Shown here piece after piece: positions 18,241 through 26,593 of a stretch of 49,734 nucleotides of DNA; the first letter of the stretch is position 1, and each line of letters starts with the position of its first letter. The stretch covers positions 1 through 49,734 of the forward strand of contig JAEWSZ010000185.1 of the NCBI GenBank assembly GCA_023397905.1, read 5' to 3'. This DNA is from Bacillota bacterium. GTDB lineage: Bacteria; Bacillota; Clostridia; Acetivibrionales; DSM-1351. The notes below the pieces were generated by a model that saw only the letters and a list, made by a program, of their open reading frames with translations, ran no database searches and was not told where the DNA came from. The position numbers were made by a program, and so were the translations under genes.

Positions 18241-18884
18241 AATACAGGGGGGCAATATTTGATCTGGACGGCGTTCTGGTGGATACCGCCAAATATCACT
18301 ATCTGGCATGGAAGACCATAGCCGACAGGCTAGGTTTCAGTTTTTCCCTGAAAGACAATGAACGCCTGAAGGGAGTCTCGCGGATGAGATCCCTGGACAT
18401 ACTCCTGGAGGTGGGAAATATGGAGGGCCGCTTTACAGAACGGGAGAGAGCAAGCCTGGCTGAAGAGAAGAATAAAAAATATGTGGAATACATATCAAAC
18501 ATGGACAGCTCCGAAATCCTGCCCGGGGTGTTGAATATATTGACCGTGCTGAAGAAGAAGGGAGTTAAAACCGCACTGGGCTCAGCCAGCAAAAATTCTT
18601 CGTTGATTTTGAAAAGTCTTAGTCTGGAAAAATATTTTGATGTTATTATAGATGGTAACAGCGTTTCGAAAGCCAAACCCGATCCTGAGGTGTTCGCGGC
18701 AGGAGCAAAGGCCCTGGGAGAAAATTATGAAGACTGTGTGGTGTTTGAGGATTCGGAAGCGGGCTTGATGGCCGCCAGTGGAATAAAAATGCATGCCGTG
18801 GGGATAGGCCTTAGGGAAAATCTTCCCAGTGCAGACGAGGTTTATTCAGGTTTTGAAGCTTTCCCGACGGACAAATATTTTTAA
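18237..18884 (+). CDS. pgmB: Beta-phosphoglucomutase
   Basis: A 215-residue HAD-superfamily enzyme that converts beta-glucose-1-phosphate to glucose-6-phosphate. The nucleophile and acid are Asp9 and Asp11 in FDLDGVLVD. The cap-domain segment GVSRMRSLDILL and the later motifs LGSASKN and KPDPEVF, ending with FEDSEAG, fit the family. It overlaps the stop of the GH65 gene by four bases and so is made together with it. This closes the route from imported glucoside to glycolysis. Confidence 0.95.
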   Translation: MKYRGAIFDLDGVLVDTAKYHYLAWKTIADRLGFSFSLKDNERLKGVSRMRSLDILLEVGNMEGRFTERERASLAEEKNKKYVEYISNMDSSEILPGVLNILTVLKKKGVKTALGSASKNSSLILKSLSLEKYFDVIIDGNSVSKAKPDPEVFAAGAKALGENYEDCVVFEDSEAGLMAASGIKMHAVGIGLRENLPSADEVYSGFEAFPTDKYF

Positions 18885-18903
18885 CTTATAGGAGTTGATT
18901 TTG

Positions 18904-20412
18904 ATGTCAGAGGATAATAGTTTGAAGAGAAGCACTCCTGAGGAGCAGGGAATAGCTTCAAAAGCGATGCTCAATTTTCTGGAAGCTCTGGAGAAGGAGA
19001 CACAGCTCAAAACGGGACATGAGCTGCACAGCATTATGATACTGCGTCACGGATATGTCGTGTGTGAGGGTTGGTGGGCGCCGTACAGGAAATCCGTGCC
19101 CCATAAGCTGTTTTCACTCAGCAAGAGCTTTACCTCCACCGCTGTGGGATTGGCGGTCCAAGAGGGAATAATTGGGCTTGAGGACAGTGTGATGTCTTTT
19201 TTCCCGGAAGCTGCGCCTGAAATCATAGGAGAAAATCTTGCCGCCATGAACATCAGGCATTTGCTGACCATGTCCGCGGGGCATTCGAAGGATACGCTGG
19301 AAGCCCTGTACGAAAGCGGAGACGGAAACTGGGTGCGGGCATTTCTGGCCCTGCCGGTGGAAAATAAGCCAGGAACACATTTCCTGTATAATTCCGGGGC
19401 TACATACATGCTTTCGGCAATAATTCAGAAGACTACGGGAAAGACTCTTCTGGAATACCTCCAGCCCAGGTTTTTCGAACCTCTTAGCATAGAAGGCGCC
19501 ACATGGGAATCCTGCCCAAGGGGAATCAATACAGGAGGATTCGGATTGAACCTGAGAACGGAAGATATAGCCAGGCTGGGCCAGTTATACCTGCAAAAGG
19601 GCCTATGGGACGGCAAAAGGATCCTTCCGGAGGCCTGGGTTGAGGAAGCAACGAAATTACAGATAGCAAACGGCGCCAATCCTGAAAATGAATGGGAGCA
19701 GGGCTACGGCTACCAGTTCTGGCGCTGCCGCCACGGCATGTACAGGGGAGACGGGGCCTTCGGCCAGTTTTGCGTGGTCATGCCGGAAAAGGAGGTGGTC
19801 ATTGCCACCACTGGAGCAACCAATGATATGCAGAGTATATTAAATCTCATATGGAAACATTTGCTGCCTGCCATGGAGGATGGCCACATACTTGCGGACA
19901 GAGCCGCCCTCCGTGAGCTGGAAAACAGGACTGCCGGCCTTGCACTGCCGGGACCCTCAGGTGTGAAATACTCACCTGAAGCCGGAAAAATATCTGGCAG
20001 GACTTATATCCTGGATCCCAATATGGATAAAACCGGAAGCCTCCTTTTTAATTTTGAAAATGATTTTTGTGAGATAGCCATTACCGGTGAAGACGGAAGG
20101 TATACATATAAATGCGGATACGGGAAATGGATTGAAAACAGAGGGATCCTGCCACAGAGCTTGAACCGTCACAACGGTTATCTGGGATGGAAGGGAGACT
20201 GGGATGCATTGGACCGGACAAATTTTCTCTTGTATTCCAGCTGCAGCTGGAAAGACTCCAATACTCTTATCATTATTCAGCGCTTTATTCAGACCCCGTT
20301 TTATTATGTTACGGCATGTACTTTTGATGAGGAGGATGTATATATGGAAACTGCCGCCAATGTTTCCTTTAAAGAGCCGAAACATCCCATTGTCCATGGC
20401 AGAGCAATATAG
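18904..20412 (+). CDS. Serine hydrolase of the beta-lactamase/PBP class C family
   Basis: A 502-residue protein with a serine beta-lactamase-like domain in the first 330 residues. Ser71 and Lys74 in FSLSKSFTSTA form the S-x-x-K site, YNSG near residue 158 is the Tyr motif, and a Gly-rich GDGAFGQF takes the place of the KTG motif. The last 160 residues are a beta-rich extension. Such proteins are mostly esterases, peptidases or transacylases rather than true beta-lactamases. There is no signal peptide. The ATG at 18904 follows AGGAG by 9 bases; a TTG at 18895 touches the ribosome site. As the last gene of the sugar operon, it may deacylate the substrate, which is inference. Confidence 0.85.
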   Translation: MSEDNSLKRSTPEEQGIASKAMLNFLEALEKETQLKTGHELHSIMILRHGYVVCEGWWAPYRKSVPHKLFSLSKSFTSTAVGLAVQEGIIGLEDSVMSFFPEAAPEIIGENLAAMNIRHLLTMSAGHSKDTLEALYESGDGNWVRAFLALPVENKPGTHFLYNSGATYMLSAIIQKTTGKTLLEYLQPRFFEPLSIEGATWESCPRGINTGGFGLNLRTEDIARLGQLYLQKGLWDGKRILPEAWVEEATKLQIANGANPENEWEQGYGYQFWRCRHGMYRGDGAFGQFCVVMPEKEVVIATTGATNDMQSILNLIWKHLLPAMEDGHILADRAALRELENRTAGLALPGPSGVKYSPEAGKISGRTYILDPNMDKTGSLLFNFENDFCEIAITGEDGRYTYKCGYGKWIENRGILPQSLNRHNGYLGWKGDWDALDRTNFLLYSSCSWKDSNTLIIIQRFIQTPFYYVTACTFDEEDVYMETAANVSFKEPKHPIVHGRAI

Positions 20413-20453
20413 CCCTGGCTCTGGTAAGAAAAAAACATAAATATATGATAACA

Positions 20454-20527
20454 TTAAAGGACTGTTGAAAAATAAATTCAATCCATATATGAAAATTGAA
20501 TTTGTTATTTTTAAATAGTCCTTTTGT
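20454..20527. repeat. Long imperfect hairpin, terminator or mobile-element relic
   Basis: AAAGGACT at about 20455 pairs with AGTCCTTT ending near 20524. Inside, AAATAA-ATTCAAT pairs with ATTGAATTTGTTATTT, giving a stem of about 30 pairs with a short loop around ATATATGAA. T-rich sequence follows. It would stop transcription of the serine hydrolase message. The inner arm shares a 16-base run with 34555-34570, so it may be a copy of a small repeated element. Confidence 0.6.
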
Positions 20528-20628
20528 TGTTTGGAGAGGTTTTCCGTTTTGATTTTTACAACTCTATAACAAAGCGGTGATAATTTTATAATGTATTTAC
20601 ATCAGAAGAAAAGAGAAGGTGAAGGATT

Positions 20629-21282
20629 GTGGCGGCAATTTTAATTGTGGAGGATGAAACGGCCATCAATGAGCTGGTTAAAAGGAACCTGCAGCTTGTG
20701 GGGCACAGGTGTTCTTCCGTCTATGACGGAAAGGCGGCTGTTGATGAAATTCAAAATAATACATATGATCTGATTATTTTAGATATTATGCTCCCCGAAT
20801 ACGACGGTTTTGAAGTTTTTAAAAAGTCACAGGATATCCCCACTATTTTCCTGACGGCGCGGAACAGCCTGGCGGACCGTATAAAAGGATTTTCCATGGG
20901 GGCGGACGATTATCTGACAAAGCCCTTTGAGATGCTGGAGCTGTTGGCCCGGGTGGAAGCGGTGCTGCGGCGGACTCAAAAGAATAAGGCTTCTTTTGAG
21001 GAGGGAGACGTGAAAATAGATTTCGGAAGCCGCCAGGTGTTTTACATGGGACGGCTTGTGGAATGCACTCCAAAGGAATACGAGCTGTTGGAGGTGCTGG
21101 TAAACAACCGCAATATTGCATTGTCCAGGGAGAGGCTTCTGGAGCTTGTGTGGGGATATGACTATGAGGGGGATACCCGGACTGTGGATGTCCACATACA
21201 GAAGCTGCGGAAGAAACTGGGCTGGGAAAACGCCATAAAAACCGTCTACAAGCTGGGCTACCGGCTGGAGGCAGGTCTATGA
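20629..21282 (+). CDS. OmpR/PhoB-family response regulator
   Basis: A 217-residue regulator. The receiver has VEDE at the acidic pocket, Asp52 in ILDIMLPEYDG, a Thr in IFLTARN and Lys in LTKPFE. The C-terminal winged helix covers about 125-215 and ends with the usual YKLGYRLEA. A GTG at 20629 behind GAAGGTGAAGG is the likely start. Its last four bases overlap the kinase start (ATGA). The probable target is the exported protein gene at 22795. Confidence 0.93.
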   Translation: MAAILIVEDETAINELVKRNLQLVGHRCSSVYDGKAAVDEIQNNTYDLIILDIMLPEYDGFEVFKKSQDIPTIFLTARNSLADRIKGFSMGADDYLTKPFEMLELLARVEAVLRRTQKNKASFEEGDVKIDFGSRQVFYMGRLVECTPKEYELLEVLVNNRNIALSRERLLELVWGYDYEGDTRTVDVHIQKLRKKLGWENAIKTVYKLGYRLEAGL

Positions 21283-22679
21283 AGCACAGGACTTTTTTAA
21301 CCACGCTGGCGTTGTTCCTGTTTTTCTTCAATTTTGGGATAATGATCATTTCCGTCACTACCTTCAGTGACACTGTGAGCCGTGCAAAGGAAAGAAGCCT
21401 TGGAGAGCATTATTTTATAAGCTCCGGACTCGTAAAGGATTTTGAGGCGGTGAAGGGCCGCGGCGTTGATATTGAAGACTCTGCCGGCTCGCTGCTCCGG
21501 CCCTACGCTTATCTGTCCGGGGACAGGAAGGTAAAACTGGCTGTTTACAAGGATGGAACGCCTGTCTATTCGGACCGGCTGGAAACCGGTCTGCCCGGCG
21601 GCTATACGCAGCCGCCGGAAGACGGAAGCCGCCTGATCTCAGTGCAAAAATCCGGAGGACGGACATATGTGATTGTTTCGGGAAGGCTGCCCCAGCCTTA
21701 TGAACCCTATGCCGTGGTTTATCTCTATGATATGACAGAGTCCGTCACTTCATGGAAGCAGATGAAAAACATGCTGTTCGGAATGGGATTTATCCTTTCG
21801 GGGCTGCTTGCAGCCGGTCTCCTCCTTTTGCTGAACCGGATATTCAAGCCCCTGTCGCAGATTTCACAGACCTCCCGGAATATAGCGGCAGGCGCGTATG
21901 AAACCAGGCTTGCGGTATCCGGCAATGATGAGCTTTCGGAGATGGCCCGGAGCTTCAATCACATGGCGGAGGAAATCCAGCGCCAGATGGCGGAGCTGAT
22001 CGCTGTTACAGAAAAGAAACAGCAGTTTATTGACAATTTTGCCCATGAACTCCGCACGCCGCTAACAGCCATCTACGGGTACGCGGAATACATGCAGAAG
22101 GCCGCCATGACCGAGGATGACAGGCTTTCTGCGGTCAGCTACATTATGTCCGAAAGCCGGCGTTTGCAGACCATGTCGCATCAGCTGCTGGAGCTGGCAA
22201 ATCTCAGAAACGATCAAATAGCCCTGGAAGAACAAAGGGTGCCGGAGATATTTCAGACCGTCAGACAGACGGTGCATAACAAAATAGAGGATAAGGGGAT
22301 TCAGCTGGAGTTTCTATGTGAAACGGATGTTATCCCCGGAGACGCCTGCCTGCTGGAAAGCCTGTTTGTAAATCTCATAGACAATGCGGCAAAGGCATGC
22401 GGCCAGGGAGGACGGATCGTAGTACGCGCCGCTTCGGAAGACGGAAATAAAACCGTCAGCGTCCGGGATAACGGCAAAGGTATGAGCGATGAGGTGCTGC
22501 GGCGCATTACGGAACCCTTTTACCGGGCTGAGAAATCCAGGAGCCGCAGGGACGGCGGCGCCGGTCTGGGCCTTGCCATATGCAAGGAGATAGCGCTGCG
22601 CCACGGCGCCCGGCTGGAATTTATAAGCCATCCGGGAGAGGGGACCACTGCAAAAATAATTTTTACAACTTCAACATAA
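21279..22679 (+). CDS. HAMP-containing sensor histidine kinase
   Basis: A 466-residue kinase. Membrane helices lie near residues 8-30 and 163-185, with an extracytoplasmic domain of about 130 residues between. Then come HAMP (KPLSQISQTSRNIAAGAYETR), the dimerisation and phospho-acceptor helix with His256 in FAHELRTPLTAI, and an HATPase domain with NLIDNAAKA, DNGKGM and GLGLAI. It is coupled to the preceding regulator. The signal is not known. Confidence 0.93.
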   Translation: MKHRTFLTTLALFLFFFNFGIMIISVTTFSDTVSRAKERSLGEHYFISSGLVKDFEAVKGRGVDIEDSAGSLLRPYAYLSGDRKVKLAVYKDGTPVYSDRLETGLPGGYTQPPEDGSRLISVQKSGGRTYVIVSGRLPQPYEPYAVVYLYDMTESVTSWKQMKNMLFGMGFILSGLLAAGLLLLLNRIFKPLSQISQTSRNIAAGAYETRLAVSGNDELSEMARSFNHMAEEIQRQMAELIAVTEKKQQFIDNFAHELRTPLTAIYGYAEYMQKAAMTEDDRLSAVSYIMSESRRLQTMSHQLLELANLRNDQIALEEQRVPEIFQTVRQTVHNKIEDKGIQLEFLCETDVIPGDACLLESLFVNLIDNAAKACGQGGRIVVRAASEDGNKTVSVRDNGKGMSDEVLRRITEPFYRAEKSRSRRDGGAGLGLAICKEIALRHGARLEFISHPGEGTTAKIIFTTST

Positions 22680-22712
22680 CTTTATGACGTTTCCATAATA
22701 AGGCTCTTTTAT

Positions 22713-22766
22713 ACTGCTTATTGTGATCACATAAGCAGTTGCACGGACAAGGCCTGCAAACCTTGT
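22713..22766. promoter_or_regulatory. 27-bp palindrome and second inverted repeat before the exported-protein gene
   Basis: ACTGCTTAT and ATAAGCAGT flank a central TGTGATCAC core at 22713-22739, making an almost complete 27-bp palindrome. A second repeat, ACAAGG and CCTTGT, is at 22747-22766. They lie between the kinase stop and the next gene. They could act as a terminator, an operator, or both. Confidence 0.45.
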
Positions 22767-22794
22767 AAATCTTATTATATTTAGGAGAGATTTT

Positions 22795-23724
22795 ATGAAA
22801 GAAAACGCATTTGAAAGAAAAGGTCTGAAGAAAACCGTACTGACGGCAGCGGCGGTCATCGGGGCGGCAACATTGCTGTTCCAGGGCTTCACCCAGGCAG
22901 CTGCGGCTGCGGAATTCAAAAAGACGGAAACGGTGGCTACCAGCTACAAGTATTATAGGTCCGATGTCTCAGGGAGTACTCAGAACAGCCTGCCGGATAC
23001 GGCAGAGTCCTCCGGGATTGCCAGGAACAGCATTCCGGAAGGTTATGTGAAAGCTGACTACAGTATCGGAAATATTGACCTTGAGTATTTCCGGAACACA
23101 AAGCCCACCGCCAACGATATGACAAAGGAAGAGGCTGCGGAAATCGGAGCACAGGAACTGTGGAGAGTATATGGCCTGAATCTGGAAGGGCAGCAGATAA
23201 AGATGGGCTATCAGCAGGCAAATGAAAATATTCCCCGCTCCGGCTGGCAGGGAGATGTATGGATTGACGGCAAACTCAGTTATTCCTTCTCTGTGGATTC
23301 CGTAACAGGGGAATTGTTTAACATAGGCCATGTGAGAACATTGAAAGAAAAAGTTTCCGTGGGCTTTGACAAGGAACTTGATAAAAACCCGCAGGAATTT
23401 GCGGCATTGGCGGAAAAACTGGCGGAGAAATACAATATCGTTCATGGCCCGGTCAAATCTGCAGAATACACCGGACAAGGCTACAGCAACAATGACCCGG
23501 ATATTTCGTTTGAAATTAAGGGGGAAAACGGAGAAGCCGCATTAATGAGCTTGTCCCGCTATGACAAGGAGCTGCTCGGCGTTATTTACGATGCCCACTA
23601 CAAGTTTGATCTGGCTAATGAAGAAAAATACCAGAAAGAATTTGAAGAAAAAATAAAAGAGCGGGAAAAGACATCCACTCCGGCCGATGATAACGGTATC
23701 CCAACCCTCAAGGCCTGGGATTAA
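22795..23724 (+). CDS. Exported protein with PepSY-like domain
   Basis: A 309-residue protein that I cannot name firmly. A basic N-terminus and hydrophobic stretch (about 12-40) form a signal peptide or single membrane anchor, with an Ala-rich end. The middle (MTKEEAAEIGAQELWRVYG, then DVWIDGKLSYSFSVDSVTGEL) looks like the PepSY fold, in which a helix is followed by strands that carry a V/D-x-x-TGE turn. The C-terminus is charged and low in complexity. The start follows AGGAG. It lies directly after a two-component pair and has a strong terminator, so it is probably the regulated output or an accessory inhibitor of that system. Confidence 0.65.
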   Translation: MKENAFERKGLKKTVLTAAAVIGAATLLFQGFTQAAAAAEFKKTETVATSYKYYRSDVSGSTQNSLPDTAESSGIARNSIPEGYVKADYSIGNIDLEYFRNTKPTANDMTKEEAAEIGAQELWRVYGLNLEGQQIKMGYQQANENIPRSGWQGDVWIDGKLSYSFSVDSVTGELFNIGHVRTLKEKVSVGFDKELDKNPQEFAALAEKLAEKYNIVHGPVKSAEYTGQGYSNNDPDISFEIKGENGEAALMSLSRYDKELLGVIYDAHYKFDLANEEKYQKEFEEKIKEREKTSTPADDNGIPTLKAWD

Positions 23725-23764
23725 CATTTAATACAGGCACTTAATATATAGGCCCAGGAGTCAT

Positions 23765-23808
23765 AAAATGCAATCCCGCAGATGCTGATATCTGCGGGAT
23801 TGCATTTT
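23765..23808 (+). terminator. Strong intrinsic terminator
   Basis: A perfect 19-bp stem, AAAATGCAATCCCGCAGAT against its complement, with a 6-base loop GCTGAT and trailing ATTTT. It lies 40 bases after the PepSY-like gene. Its symmetry means it may work in both directions. Confidence 0.92.
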
Positions 23809-24100
23809 ATTTTGCCGTTCCGGGACAATAAATACCGCGCCCGGCCTTAATCAGGGCAGCATGCAGAAGCTGCCGGTTTTCAATCATTGCACATATTATA
23901 GAGAACAGTGTGACGGCTTTGTCCATGCTGCTGAGTTTAATATAATGCAACCCGGAGGCGCGCCGCCAAAACCGGACGGGATTTTTACTTTATTTTTACT
24001 TTCAGGTAATATAATAATATAAATATATTATTTTTCTTTTATTGTGCGCAGATAGCGTATGTCTTATCTGTTGTCTGCGCACATGACTGAAGGAGATTTT
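23809..24100 (+). promoter_or_regulatory. Leader region of the second OmpR-type system
   Basis: No gene is present. The 11-base unit ATTTTTACTTT occurs twice in exact tandem at 23981-24002, a spacing suited to an OmpR-type dimer on one helix face. An AT-rich promoter stretch follows. TGTGCGCAGA at 24043-24052 and TCTGCGCACA at 24074-24083 form a 10-bp stem in the 5' leader, ending 7 bases before the AGGAG of the regulator gene. The combination suggests autoregulation plus an RNA hairpin. Confidence 0.5.
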
Positions 24101-24838
24101 ATGCAAAACAGTGAAAAAATACTGCTGGTGGACGATGACAGGGGGATACTGACCCTGCTGAAGGTCACCCTTCAAAAAGAGAGGTACGGTAATATCACCT
24201 GTGCCGCAACCGGCGAGCAGACTTTAAGCTATGTGAGAAACAATAATTATGATTTGATCCTGTTGGACGTTATGCTTCCCGACACAAACGGGTTTGACCT
24301 GTGCAATGAGATCCGCAAACATACAAATACGCCGATTATTTTCATTACCTCATGCGGAGGCGATCTGGATAAATTGACAGGCCTGACCATAGGTGGGGAT
24401 GATTATATTACAAAACCCTTTAATCCGCTGGAGGTGGTGGCGCGTATCAAAGCGCTGTTCCGGCGCCAGAACCTGTCCCGGTCACAGGCGGAAGTCAGGA
24501 ATGAAGACGGCAGGCAGTACGATTATGGCGGATTTATATTCAGGCCGGCAGACGCGGCCCTGATTGTGAACGGGAATCAGATAGAATGCACAGCCACGGA
24601 GATCGAGCTTCTGAGTTTTTTTTGCAGAAACCCCAACAGAATTTTTACAACAGCCCAGATTTATGAGCATGTGTGGGGAGCTCCGGGGTACGGTGAGGAA
24701 AAGACGGTGACAATGTATATTTCAAAGATAAGAAAAAAGCTGGAGGATGACACCAGGGCGCCTTCCATAATTGTGAACCTGAGAGGCATCGGGTATAAAT
24801 TCGTGCCTCCGGACAAGGGTGGCGAACATGAAAATTAA
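24101..24838 (+). CDS. OmpR-family response regulator
   Basis: A 245-residue regulator with receiver Asp56 in ILLDVMLPDTNGF, the Lys in YITKPF and a C-terminal winged helix ending in LRGIGYKF. I use the ATG at 24101 behind AGGAG; an ATG at 24059 lies inside the leader hairpin. The kinase start overlaps its 3' end by 11 bases. This type of pair commonly controls cell-envelope or antibiotic-resistance ABC systems, and such a system lies convergently downstream. Confidence 0.93.
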   Translation: MQNSEKILLVDDDRGILTLLKVTLQKERYGNITCAATGEQTLSYVRNNNYDLILLDVMLPDTNGFDLCNEIRKHTNTPIIFITSCGGDLDKLTGLTIGGDDYITKPFNPLEVVARIKALFRRQNLSRSQAEVRNEDGRQYDYGGFIFRPADAALIVNGNQIECTATEIELLSFFCRNPNRIFTTAQIYEHVWGAPGYGEEKTVTMYISKIRKKLEDDTRAPSIIVNLRGIGYKFVPPDKGGEHEN

Positions 24839-25955
24839 GCTCCGTTTTACCCTTCATTTTATAGCCGGACTTTTGCTGTGCCTGCTGAGCATGGGCATTA
24901 CCATGATGCTCAGTATTGATTTCCTGCTGCCTGGGCTGGGCGTTACCGAAAGCAGCCGTTACTACGATTTGCTTGTGATACTTGTCTTTTTTATTCATCT
25001 GACAGGCTGCAGTATAATTTTCAGCTTTTACTTCGTGCATCCCATATGGTTTATCGTCACATGGATTTCCAATCTGACACGTGGCATATACCAGCCGCCG
25101 GGAGTGAAAAGCAGGGTTTACGGCAAGGATGACCGGCTGCGCCGGCCCTTCCGCCTGTATGAAGAGGTGATCACCAACATCCACCAGCTGTCTGTAAGCC
25201 TGGAGCAGGCCGAAGGCCAGAGAGCCAGGCTGGAAGAGAGCAAGCGCAGCTGGATCGCGGGCATATCACACGATCTGAAAACACCGCTCACCTGTGTCAT
25301 AGGCTATTCCGCCCTGCTGCTCAATCAGGAGTATACGTGGAGCCAGGACGAGCTCTCGGGATTTCTGAAGGAAATTCATTTAAAAGGGCAGTATATTGAG
25401 GACCTGATAGAAGACCTAAATATATCCACCCAGCTTGGAGGCGCCCCGCAACCGCAGATACCTCTCCGGCTTGAGGAAGTGGATATGGTGGATTTTGTAC
25501 GGAGGCTGATTGCAGCCCTGGCCAATGATCCCGGAGTGGAAGGCTATGAGTTTGGCTTTCATCCAGAAGAGGAGCACATGCCCCTGTGCATAGACAAAAA
25601 ACTCATTTACCGGGCGCTGATGAACCTGCTTGTGAATTCGGTAGAGCATAATCCGGCGGGAACCTGCATTCAGGTGACAATGGCGGAAAGGCCGGGCGAG
25701 GCTGTGGAAATAAGGATAGAGGATAACGGGGTGGGAATGGATGAGAACACCCTCGAAAATTTGTTCGGAGAGAACAGGAACGCCGCCGGCAAGAGTTCAA
25801 GAAAATTCGGCACGGGGCTGGGCATGTCAATTGCCAAAAAGCTGGTTGCCCTTCACGGCGGAAGCCTGACCGTGGAAAGCAAACCTTCGGAGGGAACGGT
25901 TTTTAATATCGTATTCCCTTCCTCAGACCAGCAAAAGCCGCTTGATAAAATGTAA
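24828..25955 (+). CDS. Sensor histidine kinase with two close membrane helices
   Basis: A 375-residue kinase. Two N-terminal helices (about 8-30 and 48-75) leave only a short outside loop, so it probably senses the membrane or a partner protein. The phospho-acceptor is His148 in GISHDLKTPLTCV. The ATPase domain has LVNSVEHNP, DNGVGM and GTGLGMSI. The ATG at 24828 overlaps the regulator gene by 11 bases behind AAGGGTGG. Confidence 0.92.
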   Translation: MKIKLRFTLHFIAGLLLCLLSMGITMMLSIDFLLPGLGVTESSRYYDLLVILVFFIHLTGCSIIFSFYFVHPIWFIVTWISNLTRGIYQPPGVKSRVYGKDDRLRRPFRLYEEVITNIHQLSVSLEQAEGQRARLEESKRSWIAGISHDLKTPLTCVIGYSALLLNQEYTWSQDELSGFLKEIHLKGQYIEDLIEDLNISTQLGGAPQPQIPLRLEEVDMVDFVRRLIAALANDPGVEGYEFGFHPEEEHMPLCIDKKLIYRALMNLLVNSVEHNPAGTCIQVTMAERPGEAVEIRIEDNGVGMDENTLENLFGENRNAAGKSSRKFGTGLGMSIAKKLVALHGGSLTVESKPSEGTVFNIVFPSSDQQKPLDKM

Positions 25956-25999
25956 AAATACTTGCAAAAGTCGTTTGTTTTTTTGTGAGGGTTTTGCGC

Positions 26000-26593
26000 T
26001 TAGTCTACAGATATGGTTCCCGACACGGAATGCAGCTTCATGGAAGATGGGCCGCTGTCCGTTTTAATAGTCCCTTTCAGGGAATAGCCTGCGTTCTGCG
26101 GAACGATAAGGGATGAAATGGGCAGGGAGGATTTTATTTTGCCTGAATCCGTATCCGCAGCTATGTTTCCTGCCATATCCACAATTGAAATACCGCCGGA
26201 ATCGGTTTCTGCCGCCAGTTCTACGGCCCGGAGCCCGTTCACATCTATATTCCCGGAAACCGAGGTCAGGTGGAGCTTGCCCTGGAATTCAGCCGGCACT
26301 TCAATGTACAAAGTCTGTGATTCCAGATTTACAGGGCCGGAGGATGACGGTATATCCACTTTGAGAGTGCCGTTTTCCAGTTTGGCGGTCCATTCGTCTT
26401 TTGAGAGCATATTTACCGTGACGGACTTTTCTTCTGTGGACGACAGTTTGACATCGGAGCCTTCCGCGCTGACGGAGATCTGTTCCACTTTGTCGGCGGA
26501 AAAAGCATATTCGGTTGTTTCTGCTGATTTGCACCCTGCCGTGACAAAAGCAAGCAGGCACAAAACTATTGCTGTCTTATAAATTTTTTTCAT
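26000..26593 (-). CDS. DUF4097-like beta-repeat lipoprotein
   Basis: A 197-residue exported lipoprotein with the lipobox VTAGC (Cys21). The mature part is a string of short beta-strand repeats (VDIPSSS, IEVPAEF, SVSGNIDV, DSGGISIV, TDSGKI) like the DUF4097 right-handed fold. Such proteins often accompany two-component systems and ABC exporters in Firmicutes. It overlaps the permease gene end by 17 bases and has its own GGAGG. Its exact role is unknown; an envelope-stress or sensing role is inferred. Confidence 0.75.
   Translation of the reverse strand: MKKIYKTAIVLCLLAFVTAGCKSAETTEYAFSADKVEQISVSAEGSDVKLSSTEEKSVTVNMLSKDEWTAKLENGTLKVDIPSSSGPVNLESQTLYIEVPAEFQGKLHLTSVSGNIDVNGLRAVELAAETDSGGISIVDMAGNIAADTDSGKIKSSLPISSLIVPQNAGYSLKGTIKTDSGPSSMKLHSVSGTISVD

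Noticed and set aside
18895..20412. True beta-lactamase
   Set aside because: There is no signal peptide, the KTG motif is replaced by a Gly-rich loop, and the gene lies in a sugar operon. Esterase-type serine hydrolases fit better.
25956..25999. Terminator between the convergent kinase and lipoprotein genes
   Set aside because: GCAAAA and TTTTGC can pair around a T-rich stretch, but the stem is only six bases, too weak to call.
26118..26582. Long open frame of about 154 codons on the plus strand
   Set aside because: It lies opposite the DUF4097-like lipoprotein gene, has no ribosome site and no recognisable sequence.
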